The notes beneath the pieces were generated by a model. The model ran no database searches. It saw only the letters and a list, made by a program, of their open reading frames with translations, and was not told where the DNA came from. From Shewanella violacea DSS12 (GTDB lineage Bacteria > Pseudomonadota > Gammaproteobacteria > Enterobacterales > Shewanellaceae): a DNA stretch of 64,000 bases. Positions 47,887-58,149 of this stretch are shown here, piece after piece (positions within the stretch are counted from its first letter, which is position 1; every line of letters starts with the position of its first letter). The DNA lies in assembly GCF_000091325.1 (NCBI RefSeq), contig NC_014012.1, positions 3,604,500-3,668,499 on the forward strand, read 5' to 3'. Made by a program: the position numbers and the translations under genes.

Positions 47887-49179
47887 TTAACGCTTCTTAT
47901 CTGTACGTCGGTTAGCATAGCTTGACTTAGCACCGTCAGAGCGACCCTTAGGCTTGCCCTTATGTTTATTGACAGGCTTTCCTTTACGTCGCTCAAATTT
48001 CTTCTTAGTGCTTGTCACATCTTGAGTCTCGCGATATCGAGCCGGCAGAGGCGCACCCAGCTCGTAACCAGGCAGAACGATGCGCGGTAACTTAAGCTCA
48101 ATCAGACTCTCAATCTCCTCCAGCATCTCCTCATCCGATGGACAGACAAAGGAGATAGCTCGCCCGGTTAAGCCTGCACGACCAGTACGGCCTACACGAT
48201 GAATATAATCCTCGGCCCCATAAGGCAGCTCTAGGTTAATCACCAAAGGCAGCGCCTGGATATCTAGTCCCCTCGCTGCTACATCTGTAGCCACCATCAC
48301 TCTGATCTTACCCGACTTAAATTCCTCTAAGGTGCGATTTCTAGCCCCTTGAGTTCTGTCACCATGAAATACACCACACTTGATGCCATCTAAGCTGAGT
48401 TCACTCTTAAGGTGCTCGGCGCTCTCCTTGGTGGTGGCAAAAACTAATACTTGTTGCCAGTTATTGCGCCCAATAAGTTCAGAGAGCAGTTCGGCTTTAC
48501 GGCGTTTATCGACCAGGTAGATCTCTTGCTCGACACTGGCAGCAGAGCGAGTCTGAGCGACATTAATCCACTGGGGAGAGTTGAGCATCTTCTCGGCTAA
48601 TAGCTTCACTGGGTCGCTATAGGTCGCCGAGAAAAAATGCGTTAAATGCTGGGATGAAACCAGAGACTTAACTTTCTCGATATCACGGACGAAGCCCATA
48701 TCCAACATTCTGTCCGCTTCATCTATGATAAGGCTAGTCACCTCAGATAAATTGAGCCCATGCTGACCAACAAAATCGAACAGTCGACCCGGTGTAGCCA
48801 CTAAGATGTCGACTCCGGCATTTAATGCCTTACGTTGAGGGTTCATGTTCGCCCCACCATAGACGGCTAACGTCTTGAGGGACGTAAACTGGCCATAGCG
48901 AGTGATATTCTCGGCCACTTGAATCGCCAGCTCGCGGGTAGGTGTCAGAATAAGGCCACGTAAACAAGGAGACTCATGGTCTTCCTTGAGTAAGCGTTCC
49001 AATAGAGGCAAGGCAAATGAGGCGGTCTTACCCGTTCCCGTTTCGGCGCATGCCATAAGATCGACCCCGGATAAAGCCAGCGGTATGACCTCAGATTGAA
49101 CCTGTGTGAGTTGCTGATAACCACATTCATCTATGGCTTGTAGCAGTAAGGGGTTCAAGTCGAGGGCGTCAAATTTCAT
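47887..49179 (-). CDS. DEAD-box ATP-dependent RNA helicase, RhlE-like
   Basis: This 430-residue helicase has motif Q (YQQLTQVQSEVIPLALSG), motif I AETGTGKT, motif II DEAD (IIDEADRMLDMGF), motif III SAT, and motif VI HRVGRTGRAG. The C-terminal 60 residues are basic and disordered-looking (RRKGKPVNKHKGKPKGR). The pattern fits the RhlE group, which works in ribosome maturation and RNA turnover. It lies next to two cyclic-di-GMP genes but no operon is obvious. Confidence 0.93.
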   Translation of the reverse strand: MKFDALDLNPLLLQAIDECGYQQLTQVQSEVIPLALSGVDLMACAETGTGKTASFALPLLERLLKEDHESPCLRGLILTPTRELAIQVAENITRYGQFTSLKTLAVYGGANMNPQRKALNAGVDILVATPGRLFDFVGQHGLNLSEVTSLIIDEADRMLDMGFVRDIEKVKSLVSSQHLTHFFSATYSDPVKLLAEKMLNSPQWINVAQTRSAASVEQEIYLVDKRRKAELLSELIGRNNWQQVLVFATTKESAEHLKSELSLDGIKCGVFHGDRTQGARNRTLEEFKSGKIRVMVATDVAARGLDIQALPLVINLELPYGAEDYIHRVGRTGRAGLTGRAISFVCPSDEEMLEEIESLIELKLPRIVLPGYELGAPLPARYRETQDVTSTKKKFERRKGKPVNKHKGKPKGRSDGAKSSYANRRTDKKR

Positions 49180-49244
49180 GGAGAGCTCGTTGGTTTAGGT
49201 AAATATAAATGAGCGCGGAGTCTACCAAAATCCGACTTCACTGG

Positions 49245-52200
49245 CTACGACGATGCCTGTTCATGTTTCATCTGTGCGATAGCGCGGATATATTTATCTT
49301 CAAAATCGGCAGCTGGGATGGGTCTAGAGAAAAGATAACCTTGACCATAGTCACAACCGGCCTTAGTTAAGATATCTCTCTGGTACTCGGTTTCGACGCC
49401 TTCGGCTATAACCGTCATGCCTAACTTATGTGCCATGACGATAATCGCCTCGCATAGTGTCACATCATCGGTATCAGATTCTAAATTACGGGTGAAAGAC
49501 TGATCAATTTTAAGATAATCTATGTCAAACTTTTTCAAGTAAGCCAGTGAAGAATAACCTGTACCAAAATCATCCAGTGAAACTTGTATTCCCGCGTCAC
49601 GATAGGCTAATAACTTCTCCGATACCCCCATGCTTGCATCCAGTAATAAACCTTCGGTGATCTCGACGCAGATACTGTTACTCGCAAGCTTTAGCTCCTT
49701 TAATTGCACGATCCAGTCTTCAAAACTATCTCCCTCGTCTCTAAACTGTACGGGAGACTTATTGATACTGATCTGCAGCTCTACACCATACTTGTCACGC
49801 CAATGTGCACACTGTTTTGCCGCTTGTGAAAACACCCAATTACCTATCTCTATAATAAGCCCCGTCTCTTCGGCAACTGGGATAAACTCGCCAGGAGATA
49901 CCAAGCCTCTTTCGGGATGATGCCAACGAATAAGTGCCTCGGCCTTATGGATCTCTCCGTTAGGCAGGTCGATAATGGGCTGATAAAAAATCTCAAATTC
50001 TTTGTTATTTACGGCTTGGCGTAAATCACGGATCAATATCATCCGATAACGCGCTTCTTCCTGCATCGAAGCCGTAAAGTAATGGAAACGATTTCTCCCG
50101 AGATCTTTAGCCGCATACATGGCCTGATCGGCATGTTTAAGTAAACTCTCTATGCTCGAAGCATCATCGGGATATAGGGTGATACCAATACTGGCACTGA
50201 TGAAGGCTGTGTCATTTCCCAGATTAAAGGGTTCAGATAAACGGGTTAGAATATTAGCCGCTACCCTATCGACACCTTTATGATCGTCGATGGCCGAAAG
50301 CACTAAAGTAAACTCATCACCTCCTAATCTGGCAACAACATCGGATTCACGTATACAGCTTTTCAATCGCTTGGCCGTTTCAACCAATAACAGATCACCC
50401 ACATCATGGCCTAAGGTATCGTTAACCTCCTTAAAATAATCCAGGTCTAGAAACATCAAGGCCAAGTGTTGCTTATTACGATCAGACTTAAGCAACTCAG
50501 TGCCCAGATATTCCAACAACATGCGGCGATTAGGCAGTCCAGTCAGAGGATCATAATTAGCCTGCTTCCAGATGATGTGCTCGGCTTGTTTTTTTTCTGT
50601 GATATCGGAGAAGAGCGCGACGCGTCGATAGACTTCGCCTCGGCTGTCATAGATGGTATTGATGGTTAACCAGACGATATATTCAGTGGCATTCTTATGT
50701 TTTAGCCAGATCTCTCCTTGCCACTTTCCGGTCTCTATTATTTGTAAGCTCATCTGCTCGAACTGAGTTTTATTGGTCCTTTCACAGCGCAAAATATCAA
50801 TATGTTGGTCGATGACCTCATTTTCGAGATAACCTGTTATCTCAGAAAATGCCGAATTGATGGTGATTATTTTACCCTGACGGTCTTGCACACTCATGGC
50901 TTCGCTGGAATTGTTGTAAACAGAAGCCGCTAGCTTTAACGACTCCTCGACGCGTTTTCTATCGGTAATGTCCGTATGGGTACCACACATACGCAGGGGG
51001 ACCCCTTTGGCATCTCTGCTGACAACCTTGCCACTGTCTAATATCCAGCGAGTCTCTCCCGAAAGCGCCACCAGTCGGTACTCGATACTATGTTGGACTG
51101 TATCCCCTTTTAGATGAGCATCAACTGAGTGCAGCACAGCCACCCTATCCTGTGGGTGTATGCCGTTTATCCAGATTCTCTCGTTGTGCTGAATCTCGTA
51201 GACACTACAACCTAGTAGCTCGGCACATCGCTCATTCCGGTCGACTTTATTGGTCTTTATGTCCCAATCCCATAAGCCTAATTCACTACTACTGAGCACT
51301 AATGCAAGCTGCTCCTGACTCGAACGCATTGCCGATTCGGCTTGCTTCTGAGAGGTAATATCCAACAAGCCTGAAATAACCAACTGCACCTTAGCATTGA
51401 CTCTTTGGCAAGCTACCGTCAGATGGGTATAGACTATGCTGCCGTCTTTAGCGACGAAACGCTTGTCCATCTCATACTCATCAATCTCACCTTGCAACAT
51501 GCGTTCAAACTGAAGTAAATCTGTTTGCAGATCTTCAAAATGTGTCATCTCCACCCAGGTTTTGGTCAACAACTCAGCCTGGGTATATTTCAGCATCTGA
51601 CATACCCTAGGGTTCACTTTTACCCAATGCTGATCTACGGTAGAAATGCCGATTCCAATATTGCCGATATTAAACTGCGAGCGAAACATAAAGTCATCTT
51701 GCAGCTGTATTTTGGCATCTCGCTCTATCTCCAGTCTTCTGCTCAGGAGTAAGCCGAGTAAAGTCGTGGCAACAGGAAAAATCAATAATACAGGCAGACT
51801 CAGCTGCATCAGAATATTAATTGCCATATCAAATGGCAGTATAAACATCCAACTTAAGCTGAGCAGGTTGAGAATAAAGCCAAACAAATAGAGCTCTTTA
51901 TAACTAAGATCGGCAATCGCCGCCTTACGCTTATAACGCCATAAGCTGCCAAATAGCCCAGATGATATGATGACCCCAAGTCCAGCCCAAACAGCAATGC
52001 CTCCCTCCATGAGTCGATAAACAGCCGCGATACTGACGGCGATAAAGGTAGGAAGAGCACCAAAAAACAGACCAGAAATAGCTAAAATGACAGAGCGGGT
52101 ATCGAAAAATACACCTGTTTGATACTCCCAAGGAGTCATCATAGTCATAATGGTGATCCCACCTATGACGGCTCCCACCGATAATCGCCATATGAAGAAA

Positions 52201-52301
52201 TATTCATTCTGCTGCTTTCTAGGCACTGCATCATAGACAAACACCATGGCTAGCAGTAACGCGGCATTCTGTACCAGGGAATAAATTACTTCTGAATCCA
52301 T
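49245..52301 (-). CDS. Membrane PAS-GGDEF-EAL cyclic-di-GMP protein
   Basis: This 1018-residue protein starts with a 5TM-type (LytS-like) membrane domain (about 1-190, including GLFFGALPTFIAVSIAAVYRL). Three PAS domains follow (about 205-330, 335-455 and 460-580, each ending in DIT-like motifs). The GGDEF domain has an intact RLGGDEF (about residue 666), and the EAL domain has KAEALIRWHHPERGLVSPGEFIP and SLDDFGTGYSSL. It could both make and degrade cyclic-di-GMP. The ligand of the 5TM domain is not known. Confidence 0.92.
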   Translation of the reverse strand: MDSEVIYSLVQNAALLLAMVFVYDAVPRKQQNEYFFIWRLSVGAVIGGITIMTMMTPWEYQTGVFFDTRSVILAISGLFFGALPTFIAVSIAAVYRLMEGGIAVWAGLGVIISSGLFGSLWRYKRKAAIADLSYKELYLFGFILNLLSLSWMFILPFDMAINILMQLSLPVLLIFPVATTLLGLLLSRRLEIERDAKIQLQDDFMFRSQFNIGNIGIGISTVDQHWVKVNPRVCQMLKYTQAELLTKTWVEMTHFEDLQTDLLQFERMLQGEIDEYEMDKRFVAKDGSIVYTHLTVACQRVNAKVQLVISGLLDITSQKQAESAMRSSQEQLALVLSSSELGLWDWDIKTNKVDRNERCAELLGCSVYEIQHNERIWINGIHPQDRVAVLHSVDAHLKGDTVQHSIEYRLVALSGETRWILDSGKVVSRDAKGVPLRMCGTHTDITDRKRVEESLKLAASVYNNSSEAMSVQDRQGKIITINSAFSEITGYLENEVIDQHIDILRCERTNKTQFEQMSLQIIETGKWQGEIWLKHKNATEYIVWLTINTIYDSRGEVYRRVALFSDITEKKQAEHIIWKQANYDPLTGLPNRRMLLEYLGTELLKSDRNKQHLALMFLDLDYFKEVNDTLGHDVGDLLLVETAKRLKSCIRESDVVARLGGDEFTLVLSAIDDHKGVDRVAANILTRLSEPFNLGNDTAFISASIGITLYPDDASSIESLLKHADQAMYAAKDLGRNRFHYFTASMQEEARYRMILIRDLRQAVNNKEFEIFYQPIIDLPNGEIHKAEALIRWHHPERGLVSPGEFIPVAEETGLIIEIGNWVFSQAAKQCAHWRDKYGVELQISINKSPVQFRDEGDSFEDWIVQLKELKLASNSICVEITEGLLLDASMGVSEKLLAYRDAGIQVSLDDFGTGYSSLAYLKKFDIDYLKIDQSFTRNLESDTDDVTLCEAIIVMAHKLGMTVIAEGVETEYQRDILTKAGCDYGQGYLFSRPIPAADFEDKYIRAIAQMKHEQASS

Positions 52302-52821
52302 GAGTCGTCGTTATTCTCTCAGCAATAATAGTAAGTTTATAACTTTGAGTGTAGCAGAAGCATACCATTAGTGAGACGGCGAAAATAAGCTCAAAACAGA
52401 AGACAAACATAAACTTGGAGTGAGTAATGACTTCCTCTACAAGTATTAAAGCATATGGCATAAGCATGTTTAACTTAGTCGTTTAGCGATATTTTCATCC
52501 CAAGGATGGGTGCCCGCCGATAAAGCACTGACCTTTAGCGATCATCCAGCCCAGACCTAGCAATCCCCGCCTAAATAAGCGCCATAAGTTACTTCTGGAA
52601 AATGACTGGATAGCGGCCTTAACTCACTCAATCCAGATGGCTGTTAGCAAAAAATATGAGTATCTTGCTAAGCTAATACTCCTAGCAAGTAATACTGACA
52701 ATTAATCCTGACAAGTATAAAGGTAAAACCTATTCGTTTTTTCTCTGTGCTAGACTAGCGCCAATTCCCAGAGGTATTGGCTCAGACAACTATGCACAAG
52801 ACAGTTCAAAGCAGTAAAGAG
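52302..52821. other. Intergenic stretch between GGDEF-EAL gene and thioesterase gene
   Basis: About 500 bases hold both divergent promoters. No gene, operator or repeat was recognised. Confidence 0.45.
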
Positions 52822-53262
52822 ATGAATTACAGCAAGACGTTCCATTTCCCAGTTCAAATCTATTACGAAGATACTGATTTTTCAGGCGTGGTTTATCATC
52901 CTAATTTCCTCAAATATTTTGAGCGAGCCAGAGAGCATGTCATAGGAGCTAATACATTAGCTTCACTCTGGAATCAACAAGGCTTAGGTTTCGCCGTCTA
53001 TCGCAGTGATATGTTGTGTCATGACGGAGTCGAGTTCGCCGATATCATAGACATCAGGACTCGTTTCTACTTCGAGAGTAAATACAGAACGGTCTGGCAT
53101 CAGGAAATTTGGCGACCTAATGGCAAAAAACCTGCCGTCACCGCCAACATAGAGATGGTGTGCATGAATAAGGCGAGGCAACTGGCACCTATGTCGGCAG
53201 ACTTGTTGGCACACTTAAGCCAGTCATTTACTGAGAGCAAGCAAACAGTGTCGACTCTTTGA
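52822..53262 (+). CDS. Acyl-CoA thioesterase, YbgC/4HBT family
   Basis: This hotdog-fold thioesterase has the YbgC signature YYEDTDFSGVVYHPNFLKYFERARE, with the catalytic Asp in YYEDTD. The ATG at 52822 (MNYSKTFHFPV) gives 146 residues and aligns with the E. coli YbgC start. Upstream starts (TTG 52777, ATG 52792) would give up to 161 residues; none has a good site. YbgC acts with the Tol-Pal cluster in other species, but no tol genes are adjacent here. Confidence 0.85.
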   Translation: MNYSKTFHFPVQIYYEDTDFSGVVYHPNFLKYFERAREHVIGANTLASLWNQQGLGFAVYRSDMLCHDGVEFADIIDIRTRFYFESKYRTVWHQEIWRPNGKKPAVTANIEMVCMNKARQLAPMSADLLAHLSQSFTESKQTVSTL

Positions 53263-53311
53263 GACTAAATGACTCTGAGTCGCCTGTTGCTTATATTAAT
53301 GTATATTAAAG

Positions 53312-54811
53312 TTACCCAGTCAGTTCCGCTTCGATCTCTTTAGCTGTCATAGGTTTAGCAAAGAGATCCCCCTGGATTTTATCGACGCCCATCTCAATCA
53401 GAGCAAGATTTACGGCCTGAGTTTCAACCCCTTCGACAGTGGTACTAAAGCCCAATCCTTGCGCTAGCTCTATGCTAGAACGCATGATATGTGCCGCACG
53501 TTTGTCGGTCAAAAGATCATCGAGAAAAGCCTTATCAATTTTAACTTCATCCACTGGAAAGTTTTTAAGATAGGCCAATGAGGAATGACCTGTACCAAAA
53601 TCATCTATGGCAACGTCTACCCCGACCTCTTTTAACTTCTCAATGGTGGCGATCGCCAGATCCATATCATCCATAAGCTGACTCTCGGTGATCTCGATAG
53701 AGAGTGAACCGGCTGACACACCATAACGACTAAGCTTATTCTGAATATCGTCGCACAATGTGGCGCTAATCATATCTTGGGTCGAAAGATTTACCGCAAC
53801 CTGAAGACGGATCCCCATGGTCTGCCAACGAGCCTGTTGAGCAATCACTTGCTCCAACGCCCACTGGCTAAGCAGCTCAATCATGCCGGCATACTCGGCC
53901 AAGGGAATAAATTCACCAGGAGAGATATGGCCTAACTCACTATGCTGCCATCTCATTAAGGCTTCTACTTGAACGTAGGTGCCCAAAGCCACATCGAGCT
54001 TAGGCTGATAAACCATGTACAGCTGACCTTGTTGGAGTGCCTTAGGCAGATCGTGAATAATACTCAGTTCACGCTGCTGACTCAGATCATCCCCTAGGGC
54101 ATAACTGGCAAAGAAAGGTTTATGTGATTTAGCCTTGATGAGGGCGAGATCTAGGCGTCTCAACAGGGAGCTAACATGGGTATGATGCAGATTGAGATCG
54201 ACAAATCCCATCTGGATCTGTACCGAAATGGTACTCCCCTCTATTTCATAGGGGACTTGAAGCCGTTCTCGCAGTGCCAACAAGCTGCTTTCACTCTGTT
54301 GCACCTCAAAGTAAATAAGAAACTCATCTTCGTTCATTCTCGCCACATATGCAGCCTGAGGTTCTGAGCCCATAAGGCGTTGCGACACTTGTCTGAGTAA
54401 CTCATCTCCTACCGAGAATCCAAATAGGTCGTTAACAAACCTAAATCGATAAATATCGATTAAGACTAAGCTACCTTGCTCTATGGTGCTCAATCCACTT
54501 AATCGTGATTTGACCCCGAGACGATTAGGAAGTCCGGTCAACTTATCTTTATCGCTTGGTCCCGGTAACTCAACGATGAACCTTTGTAGCTCATGATATA
54601 ACCGAGTATATTTCTTGGGAATCTTATCTAATGAAGTAACCAGCCCTTGAGAGTCACTCGATGGCTTGATTCCAAACTTATCTATTGGTTGCTGAATGAG
54701 GTTTATAAGATGTTGAACAAAAGCAGTTTCACGCTTTTTATGCCGGTACCAAATGATGATACCAGCGATACAAATTAACCCTAAAACCCAAAAATACCAG
54801 TCGCTTTCCAC
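53312..54811 (-). CDS. EAL phosphodiesterase with degenerate GGDEF
   Basis: This 499-residue protein has one N-terminal membrane segment (WYFWVLGLICIAGIIIWYR). The GGDEF domain (about 90-245) has RMNEDEF where RxGGDEF is needed, so it probably does not make cyclic-di-GMP. The EAL domain keeps VEALMRWQHSELGHISPGEF, the NLS and ITE motifs and IDDFGTGHSSLAYL, so phosphodiesterase activity is expected. It is separated from the HDOD gene by repeated DNA. Confidence 0.9.
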   Translation of the reverse strand: MESDWYFWVLGLICIAGIIIWYRHKKRETAFVQHLINLIQQPIDKFGIKPSSDSQGLVTSLDKIPKKYTRLYHELQRFIVELPGPSDKDKLTGLPNRLGVKSRLSGLSTIEQGSLVLIDIYRFRFVNDLFGFSVGDELLRQVSQRLMGSEPQAAYVARMNEDEFLIYFEVQQSESSLLALRERLQVPYEIEGSTISVQIQMGFVDLNLHHTHVSSLLRRLDLALIKAKSHKPFFASYALGDDLSQQRELSIIHDLPKALQQGQLYMVYQPKLDVALGTYVQVEALMRWQHSELGHISPGEFIPLAEYAGMIELLSQWALEQVIAQQARWQTMGIRLQVAVNLSTQDMISATLCDDIQNKLSRYGVSAGSLSIEITESQLMDDMDLAIATIEKLKEVGVDVAIDDFGTGHSSLAYLKNFPVDEVKIDKAFLDDLLTDKRAAHIMRSSIELAQGLGFSTTVEGVETQAVNLALIEMGVDKIQGDLFAKPMTAKEIEAELTG

Positions 54812-55130
54812 GCGAATAATTTAACTCCTCAAAGAATTTTTTTGACTACTTGGCTAGTTGGCCAAATGTTCTACTAGCCTGTAGCGTCTATAATCTCGCT
54901 TGCTAGTCGTAACTCAACTTGACTGTATGATACTTCTCAAAGAATACTTATTTGGTTAGTAGGCTAATGTTCTACTAGCCTGTAGCTCCTATAAGCTCGC
55001 TTGCTAGTCGTAACTCAACTGACTGTATGATACTTCTCAAAGAATACTTATTTGGCTGTTCTACTAGCCTATAGCGCCTATAAGCTCGCTTGCTAGTCGT
55101 AACTCAACTTGATTGAATGATACTTTTCGA
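54812..55130 (-). repeat. Reiterated 3' end of the HDOD gene
   Basis: The segment around the HDOD stop (GTTGAGTTACGACTAGCA on the minus strand) occurs at the stop (55091) and again at 55012 and 54901, spaced 79 and 111 bases. Each copy has the last about 40 coding bases (EKYHSIKLSYD stop) and about 65 bases of downstream DNA (AAGCGAGCTTATAG, GGCTAGTAGAAC). A fourth, decayed start sits at 54825-54840. These copies fill the whole gap to the next gene. Confidence 0.88.
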
Positions 55131-55935
55131 GGAATTCATCGCTGGCTAATTCATCTGGCGACACAGGTAAACCACGTTGCACGAATACATTTAACCTCTC
55201 CCCTAGATCTGCTCCAGATCTGAGTTCTCCAGTATAGAAGGCTGCGGCTCGAACAAAATCCATATAAGAGACATTATCAGGCAGATAAGAAAGATCTGAC
55301 CATCTCTCAACAACTTCCATCACTTCTGGAGCAAAGTCCCAGCTCTTCAATACTGCACGGCCTATGGGCCCCTGCATCTTACGCACTAAGCCTCTTAGCT
55401 GATCGATACTGGTAAAGAGTTCAGGCTGAGCTTCGGCTTCGGTTAATACAGGCAGAGCACCGATATTATGCACCAGTCCCGCTAAGGTTAAAGTATCGAA
55501 ACTAAGCCCACTGCCTTTATGAGACTTATTATAGATCTGTAACATGGCACAAGCTGCAGAAGTCACCTCGATAGAGGAACACCATACCTCATCCATCACC
55601 TCCCACACCATTTCATTAGTCGAAATAAACAGCTGCTCCATGGCAACTGAGGTGGCTATGGTCTTTATCTGAGTCAAGCCTATACGAGTCACTGCGCTAT
55701 TAATGTTCTCGGCTTTCACCCCACGGCTATATAAGGCACTGTTAGCCACTTTGATCATTCTTGCTGAGATGGCTGCATCTTGGCCTATGACCTCAGCAAC
55801 CTGTTTAGGGCTTGAATCGGGCCGGGATACCACCTCCTGAACTCGCATAGCCACCTCAGGTAGCGTCGGCAAAACTAGGGAGTCAGCCTTTAATTTCTTT
55901 AAAAGCCTGACCAATAGTTCATGTTCAGTAGACAT
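55093..55935 (-). CDS. HDOD domain signalling protein
   Basis: This 280-residue protein contains an HDOD domain (LPTLPEVAMRVQEVVSRPDSSPKQVAEVIGQDAAISARMIKVANS, shown in pieces over 22-75, and AGLVHNIGALPVL near 160). The family resembles HD-GYP phosphodiesterases but lacks their catalytic residues and acts in regulation of motility, attachment or stress. The ATG at 55935 (MSTEHELL) follows GGGAG by five bases; the TTG at 55971 is not supported. Its last codons are repeated downstream. Confidence 0.9.
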   Translation of the reverse strand: MSTEHELLVRLLKKLKADSLVLPTLPEVAMRVQEVVSRPDSSPKQVAEVIGQDAAISARMIKVANSALYSRGVKAENINSAVTRIGLTQIKTIATSVAMEQLFISTNEMVWEVMDEVWCSSIEVTSAACAMLQIYNKSHKGSGLSFDTLTLAGLVHNIGALPVLTEAEAQPELFTSIDQLRGLVRKMQGPIGRAVLKSWDFAPEVMEVVERWSDLSYLPDNVSYMDFVRAAAFYTGELRSGADLGERLNVFVQRGLPVSPDELASDEFLEKYHSIKLSYD

Positions 55936-56235
55936 TTGTGCTCCCATTATCTCTTTAATAACTAGACTCAAGTCGATGAGTCTACGGAGTATATCAGCAG
56001 AGTCGTTAACTAGACGCGCAAAAAGTATCCGTACAGTTAATATATTGTTTAAATTCTAGTTAACTTTAGGATTTTAGGAAGTAATTTTCTATTAATCCTT
56101 CAAGTAAAGCCTAAGTACTGATGCCAGTATTTGATTAAGATCTCGTTAATGTAAGCTCAATTTGATTAAGGACATTGGCTCCGAGTAAAATGCTCGCCCG
56201 CTTGTTGCGCCTTTAACTGTAAATTGAGAATCATT

Positions 56236-57615
56236 ATGTTTAAACCAGAGCTACTGTCTCCCGCTGGGACACTGAAAAATATGCGTTATGCGTTTGCCTA
56301 TGGTGCAGATGCTGTCTATGCAGGCCAGCCAAGATATAGCCTTAGGGTGAGAAATAATGACTTCAAGATGGAAAATCTGGCTACAGGTATCCAGGAAGCC
56401 CATAGTCTAGGTAAGAAACTCTATGTTGTGAGCAATATTGCTCCACACAACACTAAGTTAAAAACCTATATCAGGGATATGGAACCCGTTATTGCCATGA
56501 AGCCCGATGCCGTGATCATGTCAGATCCAGGTTTAATCATGATGGTCAGAGAAGCCTTCCCAGAACAGGTAGTCCACCTATCGGTTCAGGCTAACGCCAT
56601 CAACTGGGCCTCGGTAAAGTTTTGGCAGCAACAAGGCATTAAACGAGTCATTTTATCCCGTGAACTGTCTCTGGATGAAATTGAAGAGATACGTCAGCGT
56701 TGCCCCGATATCGAATTAGAAGTCTTCGTTCATGGCGCACTCTGTATGGCCTACTCGGGCCGCTGTCTGCTGTCAGGCTATATCAACAAGCGCGATCCTA
56801 ACCAGGGCACTTGCACCAACTCATGCCGCTGGAAGTACGATGTCCATGAAGCTAAGCAGACTGAGACTGGTGACATAATAGCCGTGAATTCTCAAGGACT
56901 TGTGGATCACAATGGTGTCCAAATTGAGAAGCCTACATTAGGTGAAGGCCAACCCACAGATCAGGTGGTATTACTGCAAGAGGCAGGCAGACCCGGTGAG
57001 TATATGCCGGCGTTCGAAGATGAACATGGTACCTACATCATGAACTCCAAAGATCTGCGCGCCATTCAACACGTAGAACGCTTGGCTAAGATGGGCATAG
57101 ACTCCTTAAAAATCGAAGGCCGGACTAAGTCTTTCTATTATGTCGCACGCACGGCCCAGCTCTATCGTCAGGCAATCGAAGATGCTGCATCGGGTAAAGA
57201 TTTCAATCGCACCTTGATGCATAACCTCGAAGGCTTGGCACACCGTGGCTATACCGAAGGCTTCTTGCGTCGTCACGTCCATGATGAGTACCAGAACTAT
57301 GACTATGGTTACTCGATCAGCGACACCCAACAGTTTGTCGGCGAGTTCACCGGCAAGCATAACGATGCTGGTATGGCTGAGATCGATGTTAAGAATAAGT
57401 TCTCCGTCGGTGACAGTGTCGAGGTGATGACTCCTCAAGGAAATCTTACCCTCACCATAGAACAACTGCTCAATCGCAAAGGCGAAAATGTCGAGGCTGG
57501 ATTAGGCTCGGGCCACTTCGTCTTCTTGTCGCTACCCGAGGGAGTTGACACGGATAAGATGATACTGCTGCGTAACTTGCCACAGGGACAAGATACCCGT
57601 AATCCACACGCTTAA
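56236..57615 (+). CDS. trhP: tRNA hydroxylation protein TrhP (formerly YegQ), U32 family
   Basis: TrhP forms 5-hydroxyuridine at position 34 of tRNA using prephenate-dependent chemistry. The 459-residue protein matches E. coli YegQ almost throughout: MFKPELLSPAGTLKNMRYAF, HLSVQANA, VFVHGALCMAYSGRCLLSGY. Four Cys in the block CMAYSGRC ... CTNSCRW are iron-sulfur candidates. The ATG at 56236 was chosen by homology over the TTG at 56224. A ferredoxin gene follows. UbiU and UbiV, encoded 6 kb away, belong to the same U32 family. Confidence 0.95.
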   Translation: MFKPELLSPAGTLKNMRYAFAYGADAVYAGQPRYSLRVRNNDFKMENLATGIQEAHSLGKKLYVVSNIAPHNTKLKTYIRDMEPVIAMKPDAVIMSDPGLIMMVREAFPEQVVHLSVQANAINWASVKFWQQQGIKRVILSRELSLDEIEEIRQRCPDIELEVFVHGALCMAYSGRCLLSGYINKRDPNQGTCTNSCRWKYDVHEAKQTETGDIIAVNSQGLVDHNGVQIEKPTLGEGQPTDQVVLLQEAGRPGEYMPAFEDEHGTYIMNSKDLRAIQHVERLAKMGIDSLKIEGRTKSFYYVARTAQLYRQAIEDAASGKDFNRTLMHNLEGLAHRGYTEGFLRRHVHDEYQNYDYGYSISDTQQFVGEFTGKHNDAGMAEIDVKNKFSVGDSVEVMTPQGNLTLTIEQLLNRKGENVEAGLGSGHFVFLSLPEGVDTDKMILLRNLPQGQDTRNPHA

Positions 57616-57808
57616 AATTAACTAGCATCAGCTCGAAGCAAAGAGTCTCCTAGACAAGTGCTTCGAGCTATATAAGCCGTAAGTGGAAAGTCGAAAGCGA
57701 TAGGTTTTAGGACCTAGACAAAGATATATCAGGTATCGACTGCGGCAGTTGATACCTAAGACTAAACATTTATGCATGCACAACTGGTAAAATAGGTAAT
57801 AGGAAAAG

Positions 57809-58063
57809 ATGGCATTATTGATCGACGACAGCTGTATCAACTGCGACATGTGTGAGCCCGAATGTCCTAATCAAGCGATCACTATGGGTGAAGAGATCTA
57901 TGAGATAGATTCAGAGCTTTGCACCGAATGCGTGGGTCATTATAAAAAGCCTACCTGTATCTCGGTATGCCCCATCGACTGTATCGACCCAGATCCCGCT
58001 CACCAAGAGAGCGACGACGAACTGCTAGTCCGCTATCATTTGATCACAGGCAAGCCCATCTAG
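57809..58063 (+). CDS. YfhL family 4Fe-4S dicluster ferredoxin
   Basis: This 84-residue ferredoxin has the first cluster motif CINCDMCEPECPNQAI. The second is C-x2-C-x8-C-x3-C-P (CTECVGHYKKPTCISVCP), with the long insert typical of the YfhL/Alvin type. AGGA lies just before the ATG. It lies 190 bases after trhP on the same strand and could pass electrons to it or help its iron-sulfur clusters, which is only an inference. Confidence 0.93.
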   Translation: MALLIDDSCINCDMCEPECPNQAITMGEEIYEIDSELCTECVGHYKKPTCISVCPIDCIDPDPAHQESDDELLVRYHLITGKPI

Positions 58064-58149
58064 CTGCTAAGCCTTTTATATCTAATATCTAAAATCAAAT
58101 ACCTAATACCAAGTCTCAATGGGGCAACAAGCCAACCAATAGCTATAAG

